A stretch of 64,000 bases of DNA from Rhyacichthys aspro (lineage: Eukaryota; Chordata; Actinopteri; Gobiiformes; Rhyacichthyidae). The notes under the pieces are model-generated. The model did no database searches and was not told the origin of the DNA. It saw only the letters and a list, made by a program, of their open reading frames with translations. Positions 1-13,241 of the stretch are shown here, piece after piece (the first letter of the stretch is position 1; each line of letters opens with the position of its first letter). A program made the position numbers and the translations under genes. The stretch spans positions 20,451,758 to 20,515,757 of the forward strand of contig CM072162.1 in NCBI GenBank assembly GCA_036850595.1, written 5' to 3'.

Positions 1-3000
1 GTAAAAATCAATCCCATCAGACCCCTCTTTATCCAGCGTTACCACAGCCCATCCCACTTCAGTAATACTGCAGAGAGTCAAGGTGGAGAGGAGCCCTTCA
101 TGAAAATGTCATGCCGTGCTGTATGTCTGTGCATAAATTAATGTGTTTACTTAATGATCTGCCTCACATTTGAAGAGCTCTTTCAGTGGGACTCCCCTTA
201 ATAACCACTGGCTCCAATTATCTTTGTATGCCACATCCCCACACAAATATATATATTTTAATTTCAATCAACTTGCACATCCTATTATTATAAAACATTC
301 TCGATGTTGTTACAGGTACTTGATATTTGACATGTATTTGTAGCTTAGTATTTAATGCTAAGTTATTATCATTTTTGCTTCAGTAAGCGTATTCATTTTG
401 TGTAGTAACCTCTTCTGTTTGGTTCATGGTTTTGAATATGCCTACCACATCTTGCATAATTTACATGTATAGATAAATATTGGTTTGAATTAATCCACTA
501 AAAAGGCTCTTTAGTTATTTGACATATTTCCTTGACCATTTGTACACATACATAATAACTCTATTACATGGTGATTATCATAAATAAGCCATCCGTTCAA
601 TTTTACCATTGGAAGGCCTCTTTTATTCATGTAATCACACACATCCACGTGAGAGGCTGATGCGTTCGTGGTGCAGGGTCGCTAAGAGTAACATGGAGCG
701 AGCGATATGCATATTACTGCCAGGACGGCTGTTGTGTTGAAAGGTTCATGTGAACAAATACGAGCATAAACATCAGAGCACATGCACGAGTAAAAGATTC
801 ATAGAAAGACTGATCGAGCGGGTTAATAATAATATAAAATTCTGCTTAAAGTAACATGGCATTGCACCCAAAATAAATGAGCGCAAATTGAAACGTTTAT
901 TATTGATCAGTGGCAGCACTAACCTGGAGACAGTACCCAGAAGGCATTGTACTCGGTTGTACGTGGGCAAGTATGAGTACATGTCACGTTGATTACTCAT
1001 GGATTAACACCAGTATATCTCTGGCTTTAGTCTTTCTTTTTACGTGCTTCTTATTCATTATCTGTTTTATTTATACTTCATTTCTTGAGATTTTTTCATT
1101 AAACTGTATTTTCTCGATGGAGACTCAGTAACACAAATCTTATAAAGTCAATTATTATCATCTTAGGTTTTTATAAATGTCTGCCAGTCTTCTGTCATGT
1201 GGCACCTGCTTCTTGTGCGTTCGACTCATTAAGACAGGCTTTTTTCAGTAAAATATTGGGACTGGCTTCTCATTTTCTGAGTCACAAACCTTTGTCACTT
1301 ACAGTAGATTGGACGAGTCACAGTTTGCAACATACAATGAAAATGTTAATTTGTCAACATAAATATAGTTGACTATCCCAGTCTTGTCACTAGAGTTGAT
1401 CATGTTACAAGATGCAATGAAACTAGGCTGGAACATGACTCCGATTGTCTAATAAATTGGATTTTTTTAGATGCTTTAACTGAGATCTTTGAAAATGATG
1501 CATTTCGTGATACCCTTTTGTTTCGTCTCCTCTTGTTAGCTCCTGTACAACACTGTGAGTGATCAGTTTGCTATCTTTCTTCATTTAATTGCCTTTTACA
1601 TACTGTAATTTAATTTGCGTCATATCCAGGCATATAGCATAGTGTTGGTTTTCATTCAACGTAATATGAGATGTAATGAGACATAAGTGTAGCCTTGTTC
1701 AGACAATTGAGCGAAACAAACAAACAAGCTGTGTGTAATTAGTCAATGTTCATGCTTTAGCTCTTGCACCGAGTGTGAAGATTGAAAAATGGAGCCCGTA
1801 AAAACATACCCAGGCTTTATGCTCCTTAAGCTAAACTGGAAAGCTAAATCATTGATTCCATGCTTCAACTTGGAACAAGCGCAAAAATCAATCAGCTGGA
1901 ATCGTTTCAAATCTCTTACTTTTATGGAGGCTCTAAGGCCAAGTCTTGGGGTGCACTGTATTTTTTTTCTTGTCTATTCTTTGTCTATTGCAAAACATTT
2001 TTTTTTTTTGTAAAGACACAAACATGGACAAGACTTTTTCTTATTGCATATTTTAGCATAAAAAAGGCTAAACAAGGCCCAGGACTAAAACTAGGACAGA
2101 GGGCCTTCATTTGACAGAATAAAACCAGGGGCTTCAATTGTAAAACTTGTTCACACAAAACTATTTGGGATTGATGAAAGTCACATTTTGAGATGTGGCG
2201 ACTCTCACGGCTCAGTGGTGAATTTAACAAAAGCATACGATTTTATTGCTCTGTGTGCATTTGATACCGTTTCATTTCACTGGATATTGCTAAAAAAATG
2301 CATTTCATTTCAATTCCCAAACCTGTGTCAAACTGAGACAAAGGTCAGCGGTTTGTTAACACCATCACTTTGAAAACAAATCTTTGATGGATGTGGCCTA
2401 TAGGTAACCCGACCTCTGCCTCTGTCCGTCTCCACTAAATGGGACTGAGTAAGAGTCAGTTAGCTCACAAAGATGACTCCAGCTAATCACTTTTTGAGGC
2501 TGAATCTTCAAAGTGAGCCTCTTGTCTGATGCTAATCTGACTCAAGTAGGGCTTTGGATGGACGAGCGTGGGCTGAGGTCACAGACGCTCCGTTTGATCC
2601 ACATCATGTCGCCTTATTGGTATAATATGATTGGGATGGCCAATGATTGCTAGCAGCATTGACTAAATACTACAAATACTAACTAAATGCCAGCGTTTAG
2701 CATGATGCAATACGTTTGAGTTTCACATAGAGCAGGACAGTGCTTCTTTTATAGTTTGTAATCTTTTCTGATTAAATAAACGTCAAATAAAGAAAATAAT
2801 AATGAATAAACCCAGCAACACATAAAATAACAATCCATATGTTGTGTTTATATCATCAGATTACATCATGCGCTGGCGTTAGTAACAAAATACTATAATT
2901 GTTTCCATGTGTGTATTATCAATACTCCAAATATTAATGTATTCTCACATTCATGTAACTGTATTGATAATATTACCATACTGTAGTACTCTATAGTATA

Positions 3001-5099
3001 ATACATAATATAAAATCAAATACCACAGATCATTGGGAAATGTATTTTTGGTTAAGTCTGGAGCAGATGATAATGCCACAATAATCTTTTAATAAAGGTT
3101 TGTTTACTTTCCTCCAAAATGCCATATTTCTATAAGATCACACTGTTGAAAAAGTGTAGCTTTAAAATATGTATGTGATGCAGGCTTGAAAGTAAAGCGC
3201 CTCTGGGTTTCAATTAATGGCTTGGCCCCTATACAGCGTCGGAAAAGCAACAGATTTTTTAGTTGAGAAAGTGTATTCTATTGAAAGATGCATTTAGGGA
3301 AGAGTCTGAGAGCTTCTTTATTTTTCATTCATTTGGCTCATGGTCACATTTGTATTTGAATACGTGCTCCCTCCTATGAGCTCGTTACTGGTGCAGCTTC
3401 TATATTACCTCATGGCTCAGGGCTGCGTCTTTACTGCCGTTGTGCTAAACAGGCAGTGGATTGACACCAGCTTATTACCCCTGTTTAACAGATTAGACTG
3501 CCAATCTCCAGGGGTTTCATTTGCTCTGAGTGAGCTTAGATCATCATCTTTTTACCCTCTTTTTAGGATAATTGCAATTCCCATCATGACCATTACTTTT
3601 GTGACGACGGATGAAAAAATGGAGCCTGAAGGAACGATGACCCTTATTGAGAAATCCGAGTCTTTTCCCCATCTTTTCAGAACATGTATGAGTCAATTGG
3701 CACTGGTCCCACTGTTGCTAGAGGGAGGCTGAGGTTGACTGTGGATGGGACCTTCATTGATCTAAACGTAGAGGGGGTTGGGGAGAAGGCGAACAGTCAG
3801 AGCCAGCTGACTATGGTAATGCTTCAACTGATCGATTAGAGGGATATGCGTTTGAGGAACAAGAGCGCTCCGATAAATCCTCCATTGCTCCTGGTGAGGT
3901 GTCTCCGATTCTTCAGCACGGGGCAAGCTCGGAGACTCCCACCGAATGCCAAACAGCAGCACATCAAGAGTGAATACATTACGGCAAATTGAGTGAATAG
4001 AAATCGCTCGGTTTTCCGCAAAATGTCGGGTTGGCGCTTTGGGAAAGGCTCGTCGAATGCGAGACATGTTCGGGAATGGACGGCTTGAACCATCGGCGCA
4101 TTCAAAAACACGTATGTCAGCAATTATCTAGTCACACTCAGAGTCGGTGCAATTTGTGCTCAGCCTGAGATGTATGCTACATGTAATGACATTGGCCGTA
4201 TAAATGTAATTAAGGTCATGACTGAGACCTTGTAGTGTGATGTGGTGTCTTCCCTGGTGAAATGCATAAATGTATTGGGCACGTGGACATATAGACATTG
4301 GAGTGTGCAGTCCAAACATCGCATTACTCATTTAAAGCAAGAAATTACAACATGTTCTTGTGGGTTCTAACAAAGAGGATTTCAACACTGCGTCCAGTTT
4401 TTATTTTTGAGTCAAACCAACAAAACCAAATAAAATGATGAGATCAGATTTGAAAACAGGTTTGCCATTTTGGGCTAATGTTTGACTGCACTCTACAGAT
4501 CTCTGAAATCTCATTTGTTAGATCTACACTAAAAATAATCATTCTAATTCATTGATCCTTCGACAGTTTATTAGAAGTTTCATAAAAGGGCGGACTTCTG
4601 AGTCTATTGTTTTAGTTAGTGAAGTCACTGAATAATAAAGAGGCTTTTTGGACATTAAATAATTTACTGGAAAGGACAGTTTAATGTAATGTCCCGTTGA
4701 CATGATAATCAGGGTTGAAAAATGTTGGCTATTATCAGATAATGCACTTAAACTCAGATTAAAATGTACTGTCCAGCCCTCTGCCATGATATTATCAATA
4801 CTGCACGGTTTTGTTTGTTTGTCTTCCAAAAAATAAATAAATAAAAAACAAAACTGAAGAAGAAAGTGAGTAGTTTGAGCCCTTGGAGAGTGAAGTCCTA
4901 ACAGGATGTACAGTACTTTAAAAAAAAAAGGTAAATTCTAGCGTTTAACCTTTTTTCAGGTTTAAATTTAGATGATACAGACAGCGATGAACTGTTGGTT
5001 ATATTTTTTCCTGTTGAACTATGAACCACACTTTGACTATCTAAAGTTTAATACAGCAGTCATCCTCTCCGGAGTGCTCCAATCTAAACAGCATTAGTT
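1..5099. other. Non-coding stretch, no gene found
   Basis: AT-rich sequence without convincing exons. The 130-codon frame at 3340-3732 and the minus-strand frames at 3762-4123 have no domain-like features or splice partners. A short AGGACTAAAAC-type patch lies near 2076-2100. It is either intergenic or an intron of the upstream part of adgra1. Confidence 0.6.
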
Positions 5100-5325
5100 T
5101 TTATTTGTCCTTACCCTCTGATACAACACTTCCCAATTTAGCTCAGACACTGCCTCAGGAGAAAAGCCACAGTTCAAAAAAGATAGCAACAACCACTCTT
5201 TCAAGGTTACAGGAACTTTTGCATCAAGGTTCCCAAAGTAAACCTCCTCTTCTATGAAAGAGTCAACTTCAAATTGACACATCTTCCAACCTGAGCCGCT
5301 GTCTGTGTGGATTTGTTGATATTGC
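5100..5325 (-). other. Exon-like open segment on the minus strand (doubtful)
   Basis: On the minus strand a frame opens after TGA near 5330 and reads HLKQYQQIHTDSGSGWK, MCQFEVDSFIEEEVYFGN, LDAKVPVTLKEWLLLSFLNC and GFSPEAVSELNWEVLYQR before a donor-like GGGTAAGG near 5116-5109. Composition (acidic patches, three tryptophans) is unusually protein-like for this AT-rich region. The acceptor side is weak and no partner exons were found nearby. It may be a solitary exon of a minus-strand neighbour, a pseudogene piece, or chance. I do not recognise the sequence. Confidence 0.3.
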
Positions 5326-6369
5326 TTCAGGTGTCATTTCCAAATCCAAACATTACATTTGGGAACATTTACCGAAACGACTGACACCGTCTCATACAAC
5401 CTTTATGTGTCACATAACAATAAAACATAACTGAAGCTCATAACTCTGCCGGCAAAACGGCCCACTTTTACTGGAAAACACTGACATCCTTTAGATTTAG
5501 CTGTAAATACACTGCGGCCGTGATGAAGTCAAAGAAACACACCCTTTATCGACTTTTTATTGGGGAGAAAAGAAGTGCAGTAAAACCAATATGACGTGAC
5601 GAGGCACAGACCGAGGATGAAAGGTTCGTCTCTAAAGGCTTCTACGGCCTTTCATTTAGCCACACACACGCATATTCCATACATGTCTATACATTTATAC
5701 AAAAAAACTACAACGATTCTTCTCCTTTGGGCTGTTCCTTCATGTTTTCCTTCAATACATCCATAAATCTCCTCTTTAAATCCTCTATTTTTTATTTATG
5801 TATATATCTAATTACACACCATGGCAATGCAGCTCAAATTTCAGATTTCAGACTTTCCAAAATAAGCTCAAAATCTTTTTTTAAAAATTGGAATTTGTAT
5901 GTATATTTTATGTTATCAAATTGTGTGAGTGTTGCTTCAGAAATGGACCTTGAAAGTGCTTGAATTTAACTTCGAGAAAGCCCCATATCATCCATTAAAT
6001 CATATTCTAGTTATGACTACTCAACTCTCAAACTCTGTCTTATTTTTTGTGAGTTAAAAATGCACATTAAGTCTTGCTTAAATTATCTTAATTCACTCAC
6101 AAACTCTAATAAAAACGTGATGTCTGACTCACTATTTCATCAACACTGCAGAAAGATTTTGTTTTTCTTTGTTAGTTTCTTTATATGTTTTGGGTCTGGA
6201 TAATTGCCCATTGAAAAGTCTGCCAATTTAAATATAAATACATAAAATACCACAGCTAAAATATGTTTTTATGCTAAAAGCTTGAAAGTGTTCCCTGAAA
6301 GTACTTGAGAAACACCTTAGAAACATCCCAGTTGGAGCCATGGCATAGAGTATGTGCTAAACGCTAACA

Positions 6370-6860
6370 TATATGCAATATTATCGGACGCATTTGCATG
6401 AGCCGTAATGAATATGTGGCCGACCCCGAATGAGTTTGTCATTTTTTGCCAGTTCATCATCAGCTCAAAGAGATAAAGATGACCACCAAGGCCATTTCAG
6501 TTTTATTTGGTGCAGCCAAAGGATTAGTGGGAAGGGATTAATATGGTAAGAGGCCGCCATAAATGCACCGCTCTCCTTCCCTTTTTTCCCCCTACTTTAA
6601 TTTTCTTCCCAGATCTGCTAGATGTGCCCTGGCTGTGCCCAAGGGCGTTTAAAATGCAAAATGTGAGCGCAGGCCATTAAAGACAATCACATCTCCAGAC
6701 AATGGTAATGGTTGCTTAAATACATTTAGACTAAGCACCATTTTGAATTTCCATGTCTGAAATTGCCGTGTTGGTTAACAAAATAGCTGTGTAATTGGAC
6801 CACTACCACCTCCCGATTGCACTTAAACTCATTACAGCGTGATGGCTTTATGATGATTCA
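6370..6860. promoter_or_regulatory. Candidate conserved non-coding element
   Basis: A stretch of mixed composition, no repeats, and dense homeodomain/POU-like words (CATTTGCATGAGCCGTAATG, GGATTAATATGG, CCATTAAAGACAATCACATC). The appearance is that of deeply conserved vertebrate enhancers. This is an impression from word content only. Confidence 0.25.
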
Positions 6861-7079
6861 CTGTGTAATGTCCTCAGTTCTTACATAGCTTCAGCTTTAA
6901 CACACTTCTGTCGCTACATACCATTCCTCTCTTTCAGGAACAAGAAGAGTGTTGAGAATATGAACTGAAATATGGAAAAAAAGGTCAATGACGTAATCAA
7001 GCTGGGCCATTGTCTTAAGATATACAATTGGACATTATTTAATCTTACGTAAATCTGAATCTGAGGAAATTCCGCCATG

Positions 7080-7165
7080 AGTCTGGACTTGGACTGTTGC
7101 CTGTGATCTCTTTCCATGAATTATACACTGGTCTTGACCTGGTTTTGGTCTTGAGTACAACACTA
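7080..7165. repeat. Fragment of a TCTTGACC-type interspersed repeat
   Basis: GTCTGGACTTGGACTG and GGTCTTGACCTGGTTTTGGT followed by CTTGAGTACAACACTA resemble the terminal part of a common fish repeat made of GGTCTTGACT words. A short possible inverted end, AGTGTTGTAGTCACGA, occurs near 12771. Confidence 0.45.
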
Positions 7166-9374
7166 AGCTGTAGGGAGTGTCCATGTAGCTAGTGAGGCTA
7201 ACGAATAGAGGAATAGAGAGAATAGAAATGGAGTTTATACACTGTGCGATTTTAGAGTGTTTCAAATAGAAGTCCAACTCACACTGAACGAGTAAAAACC
7301 TTAAACCAAACCTGAAATTGAACCTTACTCAAAAATTGACCAGAAATTGAGTGTATCCTAAGCGTACAATAGGTATTAACCACTGCCCTGATAGAAAAGC
7401 CATTTTGGATCGATCATTCTTGTTTTAAAAAGAAGCACTGAAAACATTTCTCTGAAACGGGTGACAATAATGCACAGACAATTGAAGTATACAATCATTA
7501 TTAGCAGTAAATGATCTATAAACACCTCTTGCCATCGGAAAGGATTAAATGAACAGATCTCTTCTGTTTGGAGTGTTTATATGACTCATTTTATTCAGAT
7601 GAAGTTTTCATTTTGGCTGATGTGATGAGGTTGGCTAATTGTTTTGTGTTTACGTGTGTGTGTGTGTGGGTTTGGATGGTTCACTGTCTTCATGCTGAAG
7701 GCTCCAGGAAGCTGCTAGTTGCGTCACACAGCTCAGTGATGGGACCATAGACGCCTCATTATGCCGTTTAGGCGTGTGCGTGGAGATGATTCATAGCCTA
7801 TGTTTTGTTTGTTTTAAATACTTGGTGGTGATTTTTTATTTTATTTTTTTCAATTGCTATAGAGACTGCGTCGACCTCGTGACCTCTCGAGCATCTCTTT
7901 CATTTACACAACAGCAGGTGTGTGGAGGAGCGCGGCGATGTGGTCCGCAGCTCAACAGCACTGTGTGGGAGCTCAACTATAAGACGCCAGCTTGGGCTGA
8001 ATTATCATGAGCAGCAGCTTAGCCACACACACAATAACAAAGCACAGAGTGAAACATTTGAAAATGGTGATTATCTCATATTTATACGTACTCTTCTTCT
8101 GCTCACGGTCTCAGTTAGAACAGACTACGATAGAGAATGCACATTTAAAACTCACGTGTAACGGATTAATTTAAACGTTAGTACAGTTTAAAGTGATGGA
8201 TGATAACAGGGTCCTATTAAAGCAGCATCCCGTCATTGTTTCAGCCCTGTATTCTGGTCTGGTGCTGATGTAGAGACCTTTCTTATGTTTAGAAGAAAAA
8301 CAGCTACATTCCAAAAGCAAATAGTTTCTTATTTTATCCCAAACAAACTCCAAAATGTGAAAAGGCTTTTAAATCATACACTGTCTCAAATAATCCTCAT
8401 GATACTGACACACAGAAGAATAAATACATCCTGTAATATCAGCACAGGAAGACATAATCTTGTACAGCAACTGGATTCTTGTAAGATTTGTGAGTCACAA
8501 ACTTCTATTATTTATTTTGTGCTGGAAAGTGGTTTGGGCCAATGGTGTGGCTGTTGCTTTAATTAAAAACAAAAACAATTAAAACCCAGCCAAACGATTT
8601 TCTTTCTTTTTTACTTCATCTTATGTTTGTGACACTCTTCCATCCTGGTCCCAGTCCCACTCTGAGCCCACAATAGTGTGACCTTTCCTTTCACACATTG
8701 AACTGACACAATTGAATGCATTACTAATATTTATCTGTGTTTCACTTTGCTTCTTTTTTCTCTGTTTATGACTTTTTACTACTTTCTTTCTTTGGTGGTC
8801 ATTAATGAACTGTTTACAAGCGAGCAGCCAATAAGAGGACTCAAGCCCTTTCTCTAAGTTGTCTTGCTTTTTGCAGATGATTCCTGTTACAATATGCTAT
8901 TAGATGATTGAACAGTACTTTAAAGAATAAAATAAAAAAGCTCTCATACTTTACATTTAACTGCTGTTTGGTTTTGCAGGCCTATGCTCTTTTCTCTATC
9001 TTGCATCATCACTCTAAGAAGAAACGGACTAATACCTTTCACTTTCCGGGGGTTTAACAAAAAAAAAGAAACTCTCTGAAATAAAACTTTAATTCCCTCT
9101 GCTTTTTAAATCATAAAAACCGGTTTGATCTCAGTAGGTTGAGAGCGTAGTTAAGGCCTGTCCCATGTGGAGCGTGCAGTCGGCCGTCCCACTGGAGCCG
9201 TACTGGTATAGTTCTGTGGTTTTGCTGACGAATGAGCCCCGGCTCCCTCCGCTCATGCATATTCATTTATGACAGAGTTGATGTAAAGGCACTTAACGCG
9301 CAGAGCAACCAGCCCCGCGCCTTCACTCCTCCAGCTCCGAGTGAGGAAACTGTTAAGTCACGTACATACAGCAG

Positions 9375-9388
9375 GTTACCATGGAGAC
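9375..9388. promoter_or_regulatory. X-box-like site in a CpG-containing block
   Basis: GTTACCATGGAGAC has an intact left half-site and a weak right one. It lies within 9160-9560, the most CpG-rich stretch of the first 13 kb, which includes a frame of 121 codons (9232-9597) that I do not believe is coding. Confidence 0.25.
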
Positions 9389-12300
9389 ACCAGGACGTCG
9401 CTACCTGTACCTCTGCACTGAATCATAAATACGAGGAGGCTCCCCGGGCCAACATATCTCAGTGGTTATTACTAGCAGCTAATACAAGCTATACATCACT
9501 GGAAGGAGTGAGACAACCCAGTCGCCCGAATCGAGTGCATCGTCGAGCCGTTTCTGTAAACTACTGCGGTTCTGTAACGCGGGATGTGGGTTGGTGAGGA
9601 ATAAGATGTAGCATATTCAGATTTGAGATATGCACAGTGTTGCATTTGGTTTAGAGAGTCCACAGTACTGACGCTGGACAGATGTTGTTTTCTATTCTGT
9701 GCAAGAAATGAGAAAGAAACTGGCGTCTTTGGATTTGAGAATAAAATGCCTCTGGACACAACTGGATACAGCATAAAGCCCACCCTTCATAGATAATGCA
9801 TATAACTAGAAATATAGCTGGAAACAGTACAGAATGACAATAATACAATAATAATCTATTTTCAGGTTGAAACAAGAGTTTTCTTAGCTCTGTCTAAGTC
9901 ACATTGTAGTTTGGTGTCATCTCGTGTCAAGACGAAGCCAACAAGAAAAAGTAAAGAGTAATTCATCAAATCCAGGCAGTGATTTTTGTTTGTTCAAAAT
10001 AATTATCCCATGTATAAGTTAGACCAGCCAAATATTGACTCTTCTTTTTACTCTTTAGGCTTGCTCACCAATACAGTTTTTACTACCTACTTTACCTGAC
10101 TGCTAACTCATTTTTTGGTCGATTTTATATATTTTTTTACATCTAAACTTGGCTGGTGTAGCGTATAGAGCTGCAGGGTGAATTACACAAAAAGCAACTT
10201 GTTTTCTTCCTTATGTTGAACAATTATTCCATTCCATTTAATTTAAAAATTTCACCGGTTCTCTCGAAACTGTTCATTGGCGCACATTTAGGAGATCAGT
10301 TCTGGTGTCATCTCACCAAAACGCAGAGATTGTCATAAACACCACACACGCAAAAAAAATCAAATAGCGACTGCAAAGTAATTGAATGATCCAATCTGCG
10401 GCGCACACTCCAGTTCACATTCATTTCACCTCCGAGCCGAATCTTAAATTACAATCTGAAAAACGCCCAAAGAGACCTGTGATTGTTCTACCTCCCTCTC
10501 TCTTCAAATGGAGATGTACTTTAATCACGCTGTTGGAGCCGCTGCATAGTTTCGGTGAAATATGTGGTTCTGACAGCTTTGTGAAAGATGGACATGTTGT
10601 TATATCCGATAGTCACACAAAAATCATCTTTGAAACTGAAGTGAACTGTTAAATCCAATAGTTTCCCAGTGTGACCTTTATTGTCTCACTCTGGACTGCT
10701 TCTATGACCAAAACAAGCAAAGGGTAATCTTATAGTAATTTAAAAACATAGTATTTTCGTAGGCCAGGTTGTGTAGGTTTATCCAGTGGTCAGTCCAAAT
10801 AGAGAGGACTGGACCCAAAGGTCTAATCCAAACTTATGACTGTGTTTCAGCCACTGCTGGCACCTGCACTTTGTGTGACAGTCAACTGTTATTGCTGCAC
10901 CAAATGACCACCCATTAATCCTGTCTCTGCTCCCGGCGGCAGAGTCACACCTGAGGAGTGTTGGAGAGAAAATGTGGTGATAGTAAAACACGATGAACAA
11001 GCTCAGGTTGTTGCTGGTAAAATCTATACGTCACTTAAACTAAATCAAATGTATTTAGAGTGAAATCTGGTTTAGTGCTATTTTGGGGATATGGACAGAC
11101 TATGAATTTGTCCTGGAAATATTATTATTCCATGTATTCTGCTCTGTCCAAATGCTGACTGTTTTCTCTGAATTCCAGTCATGCCCAGTGAGTCTCATTT
11201 AAAACAGTCTAATTATAACTCCCGGGGGATTATTCAGAGCGCCATGTTGGAGAATAAACAGGTAATGAATGCTTTAGTGACTGGATGAATACATGAATAC
11301 AGAAAAGGCTGGGTGCCTGTCACAGTTTCCTCTGTAGGCGTTTCCTAAACAGCTCTTCCTCACCTCACACGGACAGCAGGATAATGGTGCTGCGTTTAAT
11401 GACCCCTCCACCCACTGCTTCTGCTGCTTATTAACACGGTGTACACCAAAGACTTGTTCATTATGTTTCCACTCGTGACGTCTCACAAAAAGCAGTACCC
11501 AGAGCAGTTTCTGAATGAGTTCGGTCGTCTGTTGAGCTGTAATATGAATAATTTACTTTATGTGAGACAATACGATTTCTATGTTAACATGAAGACCGTT
11601 TTTACAACCTATATCCAACCCCAACTTCTAATTCATTTATTTGTTTAACTTTTAACATCCCAAATCAAAGTTTCCAATCTTTTTGCTAAATATTTTTAAG
11701 TTATGATTATGTGCCAATTGTATTTTAAACCTTATTTTCTTTTACAATTTTGACAACACAGACCTAAATGCTAAAGCTTTATGTCAATCAAATTTAAATA
11801 CCTGTTCTGACATTTTAAACTTGATTTAAATGTTTGATATTTTACAGACTATACATAGAAACAATAGAAAGCAATTGCTCTTTTTACCCAGATTACTAAT
11901 ATAATATTTTTTTAGTCAATTTAATTACATTTCTCATTTCAAAATGACGTTCATTTACAGTATCATCTGTGACCTTTATTGTCCGTTTGTTTATTTATTC
12001 ATACATGTGTTGATGCTGGAAATATAATGATTTTTCCAAGGTGTAAACTTTAAAAAAAGAAAAAAGTGCCAAAAAATGTCCATATTTTTTAACCTGACTG
12101 GCCAGATGGTCTGTCACATAGAAACTTAGGCCTTTCATATATTTGAGAAACGTGTTTAAAATGACTAAAACCAGAATTCTTTTTATGTCATGCTGCATTT
12201 GAACCCTATTTGAAGCACAAGTGTATTGTTAAAGCAAGAAAATGACTGTTTTTATGGTAATTTTCTGGCGCCACTTGAGTTGGTTTGAAGATGTCCCCTG

Positions 12301-13112
12301 CTAAGAGAGTTTCAAACACACCAGGTTTTGTTTTCCCTCAATATTTTCCTCAACAAAGTCACGCTCACTATGTTTTCGTTGCAGTTGTCAAATCCACAGA
12401 CTTTCACACTTGACTCGGCAACCACCTGCGTCAATCCTGTTCCTGCGCGTCATTGTTTCATCATCGCTCCGGCTTGACTCTGCCATTGTTCATCAAAAAA
12501 AAAAAAATGATGGCTTTTTTTTCCAATTCATTTGATGCTCAAGAATCTTTTTAAGATTCCCTACAAATGTGTGGAACCCAGCTGACATTTTAAAGCTATT
12601 ACTCTTTAGGTTCAAAATGTCAGTGAATAACTCAAAGACAACTCCATGATTGCCTTTAGATGTGGATCTTAAACCATTTAAAGTATTTTATGTGACGGTA
12701 ACATTCGGTGGGACTTCAAGACACCAGCTGAGTCATACTTTTATTGAACGTCATTATTGCACTGGGCATTAGTGTTGTAGTCACGAATCAAAACTAATGA
12801 GCAACGGATCTGGTTGGAAGCTTTTCATCAAGTCTGGTTCTATGGAGATATAAAACTTATCGCATCCTCATTTAAAATATCTGCACCCTCAACTGGATCA
12901 ACACAAAAAAGGCACAATTATCACACTCACACTGTTAACCTTATCTGTTAGTTTTCCTTAAGTCATAACTTACTATTGTACTATATATACAATAAAATAA
13001 GTCAGTCTTTATGTGCTCCAACAGAATGGATCATGACTTTGCCTGGGGTACGTAGATTGGTACAACACTGCTCATTGCACACTCTTTAAAGATTACTTAT
13101 TGGGAGCTTCTT

Positions 13113-13241
13113 AGCCTTTATTTGATAGATGCAGTGTAGTCAGAAGAGAGTGGAATGACATTAAGCATATGCCCAGAGCTGGAATCAAACCCTGGTCTCC
13201 TGAGTACACGGTGTGCACCAGATAAATGACCGAGGCGCCCC
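13113..13241 (-). repeat. tRNA-derived SINE (minus-strand orientation)
   Basis: Read on the minus strand it starts GGGGCGCCTCGGTCATTTAT, continues with CTGGTGCACACCGTGTACTC, and has a box-B-like GGTTTGATTCC at 13191-13181. This resembles the tRNA head of a SINE family common in fish. Box A is degenerate. The tail ends in AAATAAAGGC. Any open frame across it is incidental. Confidence 0.65.

Larger units (their letters stand above)
5326..13112. other. Non-coding stretch
   Basis: No exon was recognised. It holds the candidate element at 6370-6860, the repeat fragment at 7080-7165 and the CpG-containing block at 9160-9560. LRR, Ig and hormone-receptor exons of a longer adgra1 were looked for and not found. 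Confidence 0.55.

Noticed and set aside
3340..3732. 130-codon plus-strand frame
   Set aside because: No domain-like pattern, no flanking splice logic and codon use like the AT-rich background.
9232..9597. 121-codon plus-strand frame in a CpG-containing block
   Set aside because: No signal peptide, domain or splice partner; better explained as a GC-rich, possibly regulatory block.
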